DNA of 64,000 nt from assembly GCA_934234215.1 (NCBI GenBank), contig CAKQHB010000009.1:27015-91014 (forward strand). Direction: 5' to 3'. The notes under the pieces were generated by a model, which did no database searches, was not told the DNA's origin, and saw only the letters and a list, made by a program, of their open reading frames with translations. A program made the position numbers and the translations under genes. Numbering within the stretch: the first letter of the stretch is position 1; each line of letters starts with the position of its first letter. Below are positions 26,308 to 34,742 of the stretch, one piece after another. The stretch is from an uncultured Cuneatibacter sp. (GTDB taxonomy: Bacteria; Bacillota; Clostridia; Lachnospirales; Lachnospiraceae).

Positions 26308-26949
26308 ATGAATCAAAAGAATAAGAGAACGAACAGAGTGCTGATTGCCTGGATCTGTCTCGGAATGTGTTTCGCCCTTTCTGCCTGTACCAGAGAGGAG
26401 ACATTGCCGGGGGAGACTTTTCTGTTGTCCGATGGGACGGCAGGGGAAGCGCAGACGGGGCAGACAGCGGGATATTTGGACACGCTGCAGGAGGATTCCA
26501 CTGTGCAGAACAGCGTGTGGGTGCATGTATGCGGTGCTGTGAATGAGCCGGGAGTATATGAACTGGCAGCAGATCAGCGCATTGTGGATGCCGTGGAAGC
26601 AGCAGGAGGATTCGCCCCGGGAGCTGCTTTGGAGTATGAGAATCTGGCTGCCGGGATTTCGGACGGACAGAAGATCTATATTCCGTGGATCGAGGATGTG
26701 ACCGAAGATCCTTATGGAGAGAACAGACAGTCTGGAGAGAGTAGTGCCACAGGTCTCGTGAACATTAACACCGCAGATCTCACGCAGCTGATGACCCTGC
26801 CGGGCATTGGCGAGGCGAAGGCAAAAGCCATCCTGAGTTACCGGGAAAATGGTGGAGTATTTTCCGCTGTGGAGGATATCATGCAGGTATCCGGCATCAA
26901 GGAAGCAGCGTTTGAAAAGATAAAAGCATATATCACGGTGGAACCGTAA
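26308..26949 (+). CDS. comEA: ComEA family DNA-binding competence protein
   Basis: 213 residues. A lipoprotein signal ends in LSAC (residues of about 22-25). Then come an SLBB domain (about 70-130, starting VWVHVCGAVNEPG) and a C-terminal helix-hairpin-helix pair (about 150-213, with VNINTADLTQLMTLPGIG and IMQVSGIKEAAF). ComEA binds incoming double-stranded DNA outside the membrane and hands it to ComEC, encoded 3 kb downstream. The lipid anchor replaces the usual N-terminal helix. ATG 26308 follows TGGAG. A two-component system sits between it and comEC, which is not the standard comEA-comEC order. Confidence 0.9.
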   Translation: MNQKNKRTNRVLIAWICLGMCFALSACTREETLPGETFLLSDGTAGEAQTGQTAGYLDTLQEDSTVQNSVWVHVCGAVNEPGVYELAADQRIVDAVEAAGGFAPGAALEYENLAAGISDGQKIYIPWIEDVTEDPYGENRQSGESSATGLVNINTADLTQLMTLPGIGEAKAKAILSYRENGGVFSAVEDIMQVSGIKEAAFEKIKAYITVEP

Positions 26950-26993
26950 GGAGAAGCTGCCTGCAGGGGGGCTTGTAAGAAGGAGCTGTATCG

Positions 26994-27677
26994 ATGGCGA
27001 AGGTGTTGGTCGTAGACGACGAGAAGATGATTGTAAAGGGGATTCGTTTTTCCCTGATCCAGGAAGGCATGGAAGTAGACTGCGCATATGATGGAGAGGA
27101 AGCGCTCTCCTATGCCAGAAATACCGAGTACGATGTGGTATTGCTGGATGTGATGCTTCCAAAACTGGACGGTTTTCAGGTGTGTCAGCAGATCCGGGAG
27201 TTTTCGGATATGCCGATCATCATGCTGACGGCAAAAGGCGATGATATGGATAAGATTCTGGGCCTGGATTACGGCGCGGATGACTATATCACAAAGCCGT
27301 TTAATATTTTGGAAGTAAAGGCGCGGATGAAGGCAATCATGCGCCGTACGAGCAAGACCGCGAGACCGGAGAAGCAGACTGTCCGCAAGGCGGGAGGTCT
27401 GGAGCTGGATGAGCAGAACAGACGGGTCTATGTGGATGGCAGAGAAATCAATCTGACAGCAAAGGAGTTCGATGTTCTGGAGCTTCTGATGCAGAATCCG
27501 GATAAGGTATACAGCAGAGAGAGCTTGTTGGGACTGGTCTGGGGCGCAGAGTTCCCCGGAGACGCCAGAACGGTTGACGTACATATCCGTCGTCTGAGAG
27601 AGAAGATCGAGCCGAATCCCAAGGAGCCGCAGTACGTGCACACAAAGTGGGGAGTGGGTTATTATTTTAAAGCTTAA
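26994..27677 (+). CDS. OmpR/PhoB-family response regulator
   Basis: 227 residues. The receiver domain has the acidic pair at residues 8-9, the phosphoacceptor Asp52 (VVLLDVMLP), Thr in MLTAK and Lys in TKPF. The C-terminal winged helix (about 132-227) ends in the usual VRTKWGVGYYF-like motif (VHTKWGVGYYF). It should bind DNA as a dimer when phosphorylated by the kinase encoded next. AAGGAGCTG precedes the ATG. It lies 44 nt after comEA in the same direction. Whether it controls competence genes cannot be seen. Confidence 0.93.
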   Translation: MAKVLVVDDEKMIVKGIRFSLIQEGMEVDCAYDGEEALSYARNTEYDVVLLDVMLPKLDGFQVCQQIREFSDMPIIMLTAKGDDMDKILGLDYGADDYITKPFNILEVKARMKAIMRRTSKTARPEKQTVRKAGGLELDEQNRRVYVDGREINLTAKEFDVLELLMQNPDKVYSRESLLGLVWGAEFPGDARTVDVHIRRLREKIEPNPKEPQYVHTKWGVGYYFKA

Positions 27678-27714
27678 AAAAAGAGTACAGCATTTTTTCA
27701 GCCTGAGGCTGATT

Positions 27715-29097
27715 GTGACAGCGGTTGTTTTTTTCGTTGCGCTGATCCCAATGGAGGGCTTTCATCATTACCTGATCAGTTCTTATCAGGACGAGCAGGT
27801 GGAGGATCGCAAGACAGATCTTCTGAATGCCAGTGTGCGCCTGTCCGGACAGATCCGTTTGGGCGAGAGCGGTTTTGTCATGATCAATGACGCGCAGGAA
27901 GCCGAGAGTACGTTGCTGGCGGATTTATATGGTGGTCGTATGCTGGTGGTGAATACCGCATATTCCATCATTATGGATACTTACGAGATTGATCTGGGGA
28001 GAACGGTTGTCTCCCCGGTTATTTTTCAGTGCTTTGACGGCAAAACCTACAGTAACCTGAATAAAAATGAGCATTACATCGAGGTGGCGATGCCGGTAAC
28101 GGATGCAAACAGCAAAGAGATCGTGGCTGCAATCTTTATCAGCTCTTCTACGATGGATATTTATAATAATGTGCAGGAGCTGAACCGCAGAGTGCTGCTT
28201 GTGGAGATCGTAGCGGCAGTGCTGTTGGCAATCGTGGCTGCATTGATCGGCTGGCTGGTGGCGATGCCATTCCGCAAGACGAGACAATCTCTGGAACGTG
28301 TCGGCGAGGGCAATCTGGACGCACCTCTGTACCATTCGAACATTGTGGAACTGCGGCGTCTGACGGAGGAGTATGAGTCCATCTTAAAGCAGGTGCAGAA
28401 TCAGGACATTTCCAGACAGGAATTCGTCTCAAATGTCTCCCATGAGTTGAAGACTCCGATCACTTCCATGAAGGTGCTGGCAGATTCGCTGAACACGCAG
28501 GAGAATGTTCCAATCGAGTTGTATCAGGAGTTTATGCAGGACATTTCCGAGGAGTTAGATCGTGAGGCGCGGATTATCAATGATCTGCTGCTCCTGACTC
28601 GCATGGAGAAGTCCGCGGAGGATTCCATGCACATCAGCGATGTGAATGTGAATACATTGTTGGAGCAGATTTTGAAGAGAGTGCGTCCCATCGCGCAGAA
28701 GCGCAATGTGGAGCTGGTATATGAGAGTCTTCGGGATGTGACGGCGCAGATCGACGAGATCAAGATGTCTCAGGCATTTACGAATTTGATCGAGAATGCG
28801 GTCAAGTATAACAACGACGGCGGCTGGGTCAAGGTCATTGTGGATGCGGATTATAAGTATTGTTATGTTAAGATTGCAGATAACGGTATTGGTATTCCGA
28901 AAGAGTCACTGGATCGGATCTTTGACCGGTTTTACCGGGTTGACAAGGCGCGTTCGAGAGAGAGCGGCGGAACTGGTCTGGGACTGGCAATCACGAAGAA
29001 TATTATTCTGCTGCATAACGGTGCGATCCGCGTTACGAGCGTTCTCGATGAAGGCACCACATTTACCGTGCGGATACCGTTGACGTACAGAACGTAA
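27715..29097 (+). CDS. Sensor histidine kinase
   Basis: At least 460 residues. A first membrane segment is followed by an extracellular sensor (about 20-150), a second membrane segment (about 160-182) and HAMP. Then come HisKA with the phospho-His in SNVSHELKTP and HATPase motifs NLIENAVKYN, DNGIGIP and GGTGLGLAI. The given start, GTG 27715, lacks a ribosome site and cuts into the first membrane segment. The frame is open back to 27598, and the stretch LKLKKRVQHFFSLRLIV before it looks like the true basic N-terminus. No ATG, GTG or TTG lies there; an ATT at 27661/27664 behind GGGGAG is the best candidate. It pairs with the upstream regulator. Confidence 0.9.
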   Translation: MTAVVFFVALIPMEGFHHYLISSYQDEQVEDRKTDLLNASVRLSGQIRLGESGFVMINDAQEAESTLLADLYGGRMLVVNTAYSIIMDTYEIDLGRTVVSPVIFQCFDGKTYSNLNKNEHYIEVAMPVTDANSKEIVAAIFISSSTMDIYNNVQELNRRVLLVEIVAAVLLAIVAALIGWLVAMPFRKTRQSLERVGEGNLDAPLYHSNIVELRRLTEEYESILKQVQNQDISRQEFVSNVSHELKTPITSMKVLADSLNTQENVPIELYQEFMQDISEELDREARIINDLLLLTRMEKSAEDSMHISDVNVNTLLEQILKRVRPIAQKRNVELVYESLRDVTAQIDEIKMSQAFTNLIENAVKYNNDGGWVKVIVDADYKYCYVKIADNGIGIPKESLDRIFDRFYRVDKARSRESGGTGLGLAITKNIILLHNGAIRVTSVLDEGTTFTVRIPLTYRT

Positions 29098-29140
29098 TGA
29101 GCGGGAGATTGCAGTTGCGCGGAAGAGGGATCAAGATTTT

Positions 29141-30100
29141 ATGAAAAGACAAATACAGAAAAAAAGAAGAGGACTGTTGCTTCTTTGCCTGCTGCTCGTG
29201 TTGAGTTCTGTCTTTGCTGTCGGATGCAGGCAAAAGAAAGAACAGACAGCAGATCCGGAGAATGGCAGTTACCTGATATATTATCAGGGAAATTCCTACC
29301 AGCTTTTGACGGAAGTGCGGCAGATCGATGTCCGCGGAATTCCGGAAAAGGCAACAGCGCTGTTTGAGGAGATGAAAAATCCTCCGGCAGGGCTGCGGGG
29401 CGGTTCGGTATTTCCGGAAGAGGTCACATTGTCGGATGTCCGTTATGAGGGACAGATTTTGTATGTGACTGTCTCAGCAGCGATGCAGTCGCTGACGGGT
29501 GCACAGGCAGTGAACTGTCGGGCAGCGCTGGTGCGTACGATGACACAGATTCCGGGTGTGGAGTATGTCTATATCTATGCCGGTAATCAGCCGCTGATGG
29601 ATGAATCCGGAAGCCCGGTTGGAAACCTGTCCTCCAACAATTTTGTGAATGTCGTGGGCAGAGATGTCAACACAATGAATCATGTCACGATGACGCTTTA
29701 TTTTGCGGATGAGACCGGACAATATTTGAGACCCGTAGCGCAGAGTGCGGTTTATAGCAATGCATTCTCCATCGAAGAGTATGCAATCCAGCAGTTGTTG
29801 GAAGCACCGCAGAGTGAAGATGGATATTGTTCTGCACTTCCGGCAGGAACGCAGCTTTTATCGGTCAGTACACGAGACGGTGTTTGTTATGTGAATTTCA
29901 GCGAGGAATTATTGACAGAACAGCTTCCATGTAAAGATACCGTAGCGGTATACAGCATTGTCAATACGTTGACGACATTGCCGAGTATCAGCCGTGTGCA
30001 GATCATGATTGCCGGAAAGACCGATGTTTCCATCGGATCGATTTCCTTGTCCGATCCGTTGGCGAAGAACATGGATTACGTTGAGGTAGAGTCAGATTGA
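29141..30100 (+). CDS. GerMN-domain lipoprotein
   Basis: 319 residues. A Lys/Arg-rich start, a hydrophobic core and a lipobox FAVGC (Cys at about residue 28) mark it as a lipoprotein. Two GerMN domains follow: one at about 55-160 (with GGSVFPEEVTLSDVRYEGQ) and one at about 190-310 (with LLSVSTRDGVCYVNFSE). GerMN domains occur in spore-germination and envelope proteins, probably binding peptidoglycan or partners. It follows the kinase by 43 nt and overlaps the comEC start. It is a plausible third component of the two-component system, as lipoproteins of this type often sit beside kinases. Confidence 0.85.
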   Translation: MKRQIQKKRRGLLLLCLLLVLSSVFAVGCRQKKEQTADPENGSYLIYYQGNSYQLLTEVRQIDVRGIPEKATALFEEMKNPPAGLRGGSVFPEEVTLSDVRYEGQILYVTVSAAMQSLTGAQAVNCRAALVRTMTQIPGVEYVYIYAGNQPLMDESGSPVGNLSSNNFVNVVGRDVNTMNHVTMTLYFADETGQYLRPVAQSAVYSNAFSIEEYAIQQLLEAPQSEDGYCSALPAGTQLLSVSTRDGVCYVNFSEELLTEQLPCKDTVAVYSIVNTLTTLPSISRVQIMIAGKTDVSIGSISLSDPLAKNMDYVEVESD

Positions 30101-32406
30101 GAAAAAGAGAGCAGGCATTTCGAAAACTCAAACAAAAAATGGTCGAGAACCGTTCAACCTTATTGGGGTGGGCGGTTCTTTTTTTGATGTTATGTCTTTC
30201 TTTGTGTAATCTGTGCAGAGCTTTGCAGGTGGGAAGCGAGGCATGGTGTGAAAAGCAGCAGGAGGAGACAGGTGGGAGTGTGTGTGGTTATCTTTGGAAA
30301 GTAGAACAGACAGAGAAAAGCATACGGCTTTTTGTGTTGGGGGAACCGGTAGCGGTGTATGTACCAAGAGAAGAAGCGGGAAATCTGCATCCGGGGCAGA
30401 AAATCAAAGTATCCGGCGAGATCGAGCCATTTGCGGAGGCTCGGAATCCGGGGCAGTTCTCCATGCGGGAGTATATGCGGGCATTGGGGTATGGCGGACA
30501 GCTGCGAGCAGAAAGCTGGCACATCGAGGAAGCACAGAGTGTGCTTGCAAGAATAGCGGAGCATGTAGGAGGCAATCTGTATCGGCTGAAAAACTGGATC
30601 AGCACAACATTGGAGGAAACCTGTGCTGTGAGAGAAGCGGGAATCCTGCGGGCGATGCTGGCAGGGGAGAAGACAGCGTTGACAGAAGAAGTTCGCAGTC
30701 AGTATCAGGCGGGCGGCTTGTCACACCTGCTCAGTGTGTCCGGACTGCATGTCACAATTTTGTGTGCAGGGGCATATCGCCTTTTGAAGCGGATGCGGAT
30801 TCCACTGCCGGTGCGCTGTGGGTGCAGCATGGTACTGACAGCAGGGTATGTGTGGCTGACAGGAGCATCGGTGTCTGCACTGCGGGCTGGTGGGATGTTT
30901 TGGTTCACAATGATCGCAATTTTGCTGGGGCGGACCTATTGCATGAGCCGTGCTGCTTTGTGGATGGCGGGTGTGCTGCTCGTATGGCGTCCGCTGTTAT
31001 TAACGCAAGTGGGCTTTCAGCTCTCTTTTGGTGCAATCGTGCTGCAGCGCAGCATGCCATTGCTGACAGTGGAAGAAACGGACAAAAAGAGCAGGCGACA
31101 GCAGTTGGAGGAACGTGTGGAGAGTTGTCTGTTGTTCTTTGTGGGAATGGCGCCTATTCTGGCGTGGCATCAGTATCAGATATCAATGCTATCACTGGGA
31201 ATGAATGTTCTATTTTTGCCATTGGCGGAGCCTCTGTTGCTGTCTGGTGTGGCAGGACTGGGATTGACGGCACTGCGGCCTGTCTGGAAAGGTGTGTGGC
31301 TGTTTCCGGCGGAAAAACTGACCTGGCTGTTGACAACGGTGTGTGAACGGGCAGAGGAGGCGGGCGTTGGTGTGGTGACAACGGGACGGCCGGCATGGTG
31401 GCAGATCGCAGTGTATAGCGGCGTGGTGATGGTTCTGCTGCTTGTTCGAAAAGGAATCAAGCAGAGCGAGCAGGAGCGACATTCGATAGCGGAAAAAGAG
31501 CAAAAACGGAATGCGTGGGAGAAAAGACTGGTTCACTGGTGCGCGTCCCATACGACACGGGTACGGTATTTGCTGCGGGGAAGCTGTCTTGTATTGCTAT
31601 TGGCATCGCCATTGCTGATGATTCGTCTGCCGCATCGAAATTTGCAGATTACAATGTTGGATGTGGGGCAGGGAGATGGGATTTTGACCTGCTTTGCGGA
31701 TGGAACAACGATGCTGACAGACGGCGGGAGTACGGATGTATCGGAGGTGTGGAAGTATCGAATCCATCCGACACTTTTGGAGAAAGGGATTCGTCGATTG
31801 GACTATGTGCTGGTGACGCACGGGGACAAGGATCATTACAGCGGCATTCAGGAGCTGCTGGCAGATGGATTTTCAGTGGGAGCGCTGCTTTTGGCAGATC
31901 CGTCTGAGTCAGAGCATTTGCAGGAACTGGCGCAGCTGGCAGCGGTACAGGGCGTTCCGGTGCGAATTATCGGAAAAGGGGATGCATGGAACATAGGAAC
32001 GGCGTTTATCGAAGTGCTGTGGTCGCCAAAAGGAGCAACAGGACTGGAAGAAAATGAACGCTGCCTGGTCTATCGACTGCGGGATGGAACCTTTTCGATG
32101 TTGTTTACCGGAGATATTTCTTCGGAGATTGAGGGGCAGGTTGCAGTGGATTCGCCCTGCACGGTGCTGAAAGTGGCACATCATGGATCAAAATATTCCA
32201 CCAGTGCGGAATTTCTGGAGCAGGTGCAGCCGCGTCTTGCCCTGATCTCCAGCGGGCGAAATGTCTACGGGCATCCAAGCGGGGAGACCGAAGCGCGGCT
32301 GGAGGAGGCGGGCGTTCAGATCGAAGAGACTGTGAGGAACGGTGCACTATGTCTGGAAGTGAAAAAAAATCAGGTGCAGCTCTTTCGATTTTGCAAAGAT
32401 TCGTGA
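30097..32406 (+). CDS. comEC: ComEC/Rec2 DNA uptake channel protein
   Basis: 769 residues. It has an N-terminal DUF4131-type part (about 25-190), a polytopic competence domain (about 190-460, with the HLLSVSGLHV motif) and a C-terminal metallo-beta-lactamase domain (about 515-765). The last carries DVGQGDG, THGDKDH and VAHHGSK. It conducts single-stranded DNA across the membrane, and the lactamase-like domain is proposed to degrade the other strand. It starts at TTG 30097, inside the stop of the GerMN gene, with GAGGT 9 nt upstream. Full length and all motifs intact, so DNA uptake is plausible. Confidence 0.93.
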   Translation: MRKREQAFRKLKQKMVENRSTLLGWAVLFLMLCLSLCNLCRALQVGSEAWCEKQQEETGGSVCGYLWKVEQTEKSIRLFVLGEPVAVYVPREEAGNLHPGQKIKVSGEIEPFAEARNPGQFSMREYMRALGYGGQLRAESWHIEEAQSVLARIAEHVGGNLYRLKNWISTTLEETCAVREAGILRAMLAGEKTALTEEVRSQYQAGGLSHLLSVSGLHVTILCAGAYRLLKRMRIPLPVRCGCSMVLTAGYVWLTGASVSALRAGGMFWFTMIAILLGRTYCMSRAALWMAGVLLVWRPLLLTQVGFQLSFGAIVLQRSMPLLTVEETDKKSRRQQLEERVESCLLFFVGMAPILAWHQYQISMLSLGMNVLFLPLAEPLLLSGVAGLGLTALRPVWKGVWLFPAEKLTWLLTTVCERAEEAGVGVVTTGRPAWWQIAVYSGVVMVLLLVRKGIKQSEQERHSIAEKEQKRNAWEKRLVHWCASHTTRVRYLLRGSCLVLLLASPLLMIRLPHRNLQITMLDVGQGDGILTCFADGTTMLTDGGSTDVSEVWKYRIHPTLLEKGIRRLDYVLVTHGDKDHYSGIQELLADGFSVGALLLADPSESEHLQELAQLAAVQGVPVRIIGKGDAWNIGTAFIEVLWSPKGATGLEENERCLVYRLRDGTFSMLFTGDISSEIEGQVAVDSPCTVLKVAHHGSKYSTSAEFLEQVQPRLALISSGRNVYGHPSGETEARLEEAGVQIEETVRNGALCLEVKKNQVQLFRFCKDS

Positions 32407-32428
32407 TGGGGAAGTCCGGAAAAAAGAA

Positions 32429-32457
32429 TTGTAAAAACAGGGCAGCTATTGTATACT
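32429..32457 (+). promoter_or_regulatory. Promoter for the HIT-holA-lar genes
   Basis: TTGTAA and TATACT are 17 nt apart, 75 nt before the HIT gene. The spacing between all following genes to larC is short, so it may drive them together. Confidence 0.6.
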
Positions 32458-32531
32458 AAACAGAGACAGGCAGAGCGTGAACAGGACTACGAAAAGTGAG
32501 AAGAGCGCCTGCAGAATGGAGGATTCGATCG

Positions 32532-32954
32532 ATGGATGAAAAGATGACCTGCCCTTATTGTATGGAGGGCGAACTGGTAGCAAAGTTTGGTATTAAGATT
32601 TGTGAGCTCCCTCACTCCAAGGTATATCTGTTCAAGGAGCAGAGCCACAAGGGTCGTGTGATCGTAGCATGCAAGGAACATGTCAGAGAGATCGCAGAGC
32701 TGTCCGATGAGGATCGCAATGATTTTATGGCAGATGTTGTCCGCGTTTCCCGCGCAGTCAGCAAGGCATTTCATCCGGATAAGATGAACTACGGTATGTA
32801 CAGCGATACCCTGCATCATCTGCATGTACATCTCGTTCCGAAGTATAAGGATGGCTACGAGTGGGGCGGCGTATTCGCTATGAACCCCGGTGAGACTCTG
32901 CTGACAGACGCAGAATATCAGGAAATCATCGATGCCATCAAGGCAAACCTGTAA
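32532..32954 (+). CDS. HIT family protein
   Basis: 140 residues. The catalytic histidine triad appears as HLHVHLVPK near residue 98-106. Near the N-terminus is a CPYC motif that could bind zinc with later residues (IVACKEH). HIT proteins hydrolyse nucleoside monophosphates linked to amines, sulfate or other groups. ATG 32532 follows GGAGG by 9 nt; an upstream GTG at 32496 is less likely. The stop overlaps the holA start by one base. Confidence 0.88.
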   Translation: MDEKMTCPYCMEGELVAKFGIKICELPHSKVYLFKEQSHKGRVIVACKEHVREIAELSDEDRNDFMADVVRVSRAVSKAFHPDKMNYGMYSDTLHHLHVHLVPKYKDGYEWGGVFAMNPGETLLTDAEYQEIIDAIKANL

Positions 32955-33946
32955 TGGATTCGATTCAGCAGGATATTAAGGAGAACACCTTTCGGTCCGT
33001 ATATTTACTGTACGGACCGGAGGCTTTTCTAAAACGCAGCTACAAAAACCGCCTGAAACAGGCATTGACGCAGGGAGATACCACGAACTTTCATGCATAT
33101 GAGGGGAAGGGTATCTCCTTTGATGAAATCAGGGATCTGGCAGACACGATGCCGTTTTTTGCAGAGCATCGGATGATCCTTCTGGAAAATACCGGACTGT
33201 TGAAGTCAGCGTCGGAGCAGTGGTCAGAGTGGATCGCAACGATCCCGGAGACGACGACGGTGCTGTTCGTGGAAGACGAAGTGGACAAGCGCAGCAAGCT
33301 GTATAAAGCGGTGGTGAAACACGGATTGTGCGAGGAATGTGCGCGACAGAGTGCGGATCAACTGCGTAGCTGGTGTGTGCGTTATCTCGGACATGAGGGC
33401 AAGAGGATCAGCCGCAGCGCTGTGGAGCTGCTGCTTGCGAGAGCCGGAGAAGACATGGAAAACCTCCGTTCTGAGATGGAAAAGCTGCTGGCATATGCAG
33501 GCGAGGCAGAGGGCATCACAGAAGAGATGGTGGAGGAAATCTGCACCGAGCAGGTGACGGGACAGATTTTTGCGATGGTGGAAGCCGTTGCAGTCGGAAA
33601 AGAGCGCCGTGCACTGGAGCTATATTATGATCTGCTGGCATTGAAAGAGCCGTCCATGCGGATTTTGTTTTTGATTGCCAGACAGTTTAATCAGCTGCTG
33701 CAGGTGAAGCTGCTCACCGGTCAGGGAATGCGCCAGAAAGAACTGGCAGATCAGATGAAGCTGCGCGGTTTCATTGCGGGAAAGCTTATGGAGCAGGCAA
33801 GAGTCTTTTCGGAAAAGCAATTAAAAGAATATGTGGAGCTGTGTACCTCATCGGAGGAGGCAGTCAAGACAGGGCGTCTGGCGGAAAAACTGGCGGTAGA
33901 GCTTGTGATTTTAACGATTTCCAGAAGACGACCGGTAGTAGAATAG
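32954..33946 (+). CDS. holA: DNA polymerase III subunit delta
   Basis: 330 residues, the normal length. It opens the beta clamp as part of the clamp loader. It begins with the typical YLLYGPEAFLKRSYKNRL segment (a degenerate P-loop-like region) and the PFFAEHRMILLENTG motif for clamp binding. The middle and C-terminal parts match the collar domain. TAATG overlap with the HIT gene indicates coupled translation. In many clostridia holA lies between comEC and rpsT; here five other genes are inserted before rpsT. Confidence 0.92.
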   Translation: MDSIQQDIKENTFRSVYLLYGPEAFLKRSYKNRLKQALTQGDTTNFHAYEGKGISFDEIRDLADTMPFFAEHRMILLENTGLLKSASEQWSEWIATIPETTTVLFVEDEVDKRSKLYKAVVKHGLCEECARQSADQLRSWCVRYLGHEGKRISRSAVELLLARAGEDMENLRSEMEKLLAYAGEAEGITEEMVEEICTEQVTGQIFAMVEAVAVGKERRALELYYDLLALKEPSMRILFLIARQFNQLLQVKLLTGQGMRQKELADQMKLRGFIAGKLMEQARVFSEKQLKEYVELCTSSEEAVKTGRLAEKLAVELVILTISRRRPVVE

Positions 33947-33960
33947 AATCGAGGCAGGAC

Positions 33961-34728
33961 ATGGAGCAGACAGAAGTAGCGGAGATTTTACAGGAAGTGC
34001 ATGGCGGCAGCATGTCGCCGGAGGAAGCACTGATCAAACTGAAACTGGAACCATTTGAAGAACTTGGATATGCAAAGATCGATACTCACCGTGGACTGCG
34101 GCAGGGAGCGAACGAAGTGATTTTCGGACAGAATAAGACCGTCGAGCAAATGGAAGGCATCGTGCAGCACATGATGGCGCAGGGAGCGACGAACATTCTG
34201 ATTACGAGAGTGTCAGAGGCTGCGGCTGCGGAACTGGAGAAAAGGATTCCCATGAACTATTCCAAAGCAGCACATCTGGCAGTGGCGAATCCGGCAGAGA
34301 TTGAGAAAGTCGGCAAGATCGTCATTGCCTCTGGCGGCACGAGCGATATTCCGGTGTGTGAGGAAGCAGCATTGACAGCAGAAGCATTGGGAAACCGTGT
34401 TATGAGACTGTATGATGTGGGCGTCGCCGGAATTCACAGACTGTTGGCGAATCTGGAGCCTTTGATGGATGCGCGGGCTGTGATCGCAGTCGCCGGAATG
34501 GAAGGCGCACTGGCAAGCGTAGTGGGTGGTCTGGTGGATTGCCCGGTCATCGCAGTGCCTACCAGCGTTGGCTATGGAGCAAGCTTCGGCGGTGTCAGCG
34601 CACTGCTTTCGATGCTGAATTCCTGTGCCAGCGGCATCAGTGTCGTAAACATTGATAACGGATTTGGTGCCGGATATCTGGCATCTATGATCAATAAAAT
34701 GCCGGGAATCCCGGAACATCAGAAATAA
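33961..34728 (+). CDS. larB: LarB, nickel-pincer cofactor carboxylase
   Basis: 255 residues, related to PurE (AIR carboxylase). LarB carboxylates and hydrolyses nicotinic acid adenine dinucleotide in the first step to the nickel-pincer cofactor. The C-terminal half shows the PurE-like core: GTSDIPVCEEAALTAEALG and VPTSVGYGASFGG. ATG 33961 follows GAGGCAGGAC; the longer frame overlaps holA and is rejected. It is 14 nt before larC. larE and larA, needed for the middle step and for lactate racemisation, are not in the window. Confidence 0.93.
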   Translation: MEQTEVAEILQEVHGGSMSPEEALIKLKLEPFEELGYAKIDTHRGLRQGANEVIFGQNKTVEQMEGIVQHMMAQGATNILITRVSEAAAAELEKRIPMNYSKAAHLAVANPAEIEKVGKIVIASGGTSDIPVCEEAALTAEALGNRVMRLYDVGVAGIHRLLANLEPLMDARAVIAVAGMEGALASVVGGLVDCPVIAVPTSVGYGASFGGVSALLSMLNSCASGISVVNIDNGFGAGYLASMINKMPGIPEHQK

Positions 34729-34742
34729 CAGGAGAAAAACAG

